A stretch of 16,799 nt of DNA, from NCBI GenBank assembly GCA_022592435.1, contig JABYQS010000620.1, positions 1 to 16,799 on the forward strand, written 5' to 3'. This document shows positions 16,668 to 16,799 of the stretch, one piece after another; within the stretch, counting starts at the first letter, position 1; each line of letters starts with the position of its first letter. The stretch is from Cerioporus squamosus (Eukaryota > Basidiomycota > Agaricomycetes > Polyporales > Polyporaceae). A program made the position numbers and the translations under genes. Under the pieces are notes generated by a model. It saw nothing but the letters and a program-made list of their open reading frames with translations. It had not been told where the DNA came from and searched no databases.

Positions 16668-16799
16668 GGCGGTTGCGTTGTATTGTGCGTTTTCCTCCCT
16701 CTCCTACCCCATTGCACGCTCATCACCTTGTTTCTGCAGTATTTTCGGCGGTAGCTACGCTGGATGCACTTCCGCGCTGAGCTGCGCTGGCAATCAACT

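Larger units (their letters stand above)
11650..16799. repeat. Long terminal direct repeat, copy B
   Basis: This is the second copy of the sequence at 1-5149, direct orientation, running to the last base of the window. It is 5150 bases against 5149 for copy A. Sequence upstream of 11650 is present only once because copy A begins at the window edge. By eye, about 35-40 small indels and about six substitutions separate the copies (substitutions for example at 428, 560 and 3624 of copy A). Indels go both ways, so neither copy is simply a degraded version of the other. Within the coatomer gene, however, copy B has the extra losses. Confidence 0.97.

Noticed and set aside
1..16799. LTR retrotransposon with 5-kb terminal repeats
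   Set aside because: The repeats contain a housekeeping coatomer gene, have no TG...CA ends, and the interior lacks gag, protease, reverse transcriptase or integrase motifs.
1..16799. Circular plasmid, mitochondrial or viral genome
   Set aside because: Wrap-around ends suggest a circle, but there is no replication or capsid gene, base composition is GC-rich, and genes have spliceosomal introns. A circle of chromosomal origin or an artefact remains possible.

Overview
The window looks like GC-rich nuclear DNA of a filamentous fungus, most likely an agaricomycete basidiomycete. Genes are cut by many short introns (about 50-110 nt) with GTRAGT-type donors, CTRAC-like branch points and YAG acceptors. 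Pyrimidine tracts precede start codons, and no bacterial ribosome-binding sites or operons are visible. No phage, plasmid, CRISPR or transposase gene is recognisable.

The dominant fact is architectural. Bases 1-5149 and 11650-16799 are the same sequence in the same orientation, about 99% identical by eye, and the repeat runs to both edges of the window. The window therefore reads as one unit of about 11.65 kb entered and left inside the same repeat. That fits a circular or self-overlapping contig, a tandem array, or an assembly artefact. The two copies differ by roughly 35-40 one- or two-base indels and only about half a dozen substitutions, which is a sequencing-error profile. Frame breaks seen in only one copy should not be read as biology.

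Layout of the unit: (a) 1-1786, repeated at 11392-13444: an unidentified minus-strand multi-exon gene candidate with four echoes of one exon-end/donor motif. (b) 1848-2275 (B 13507-13937): a TATA box, pyrimidine tract and the start of a small spliced plus-strand gene. (c) 2276-4279: purine-rich DNA with one weak two-exon ORF. (d) 4280-5012 (B 15939-16667): coatomer zeta subunit (RET3/COPZ) in three exons. (e) 5163-5487: a short unidentified two-exon reading frame. (f) 5963-6887: a TATA box and the N-terminal third of a secreted calcineurin-like metallophosphoesterase, whose gene ends abruptly after a splice donor. (g) 6888-9100: small tandem repeats, then a degenerate tandem array whose units each carry a 50-52 nt intron-like core. 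(h) 9233-10118: plus-strand exon-like pieces. (i) 10168-11133: a clean three-exon minus-strand gene of unknown function. (j) 11390-11701: open frames on both strands leading back into (a).

Only two proteins can be named: coatomer zeta (COPI vesicle coat) and the secreted metallophosphoesterase. They are ordinary fungal genes with no evident functional link. I did not find a convincing new multi-gene system. The most informative signals are the wrap-around repeat, the frameshift in RET3 shared by both copies, the truncated phosphoesterase, and the tandemly repeated intron-like cores.
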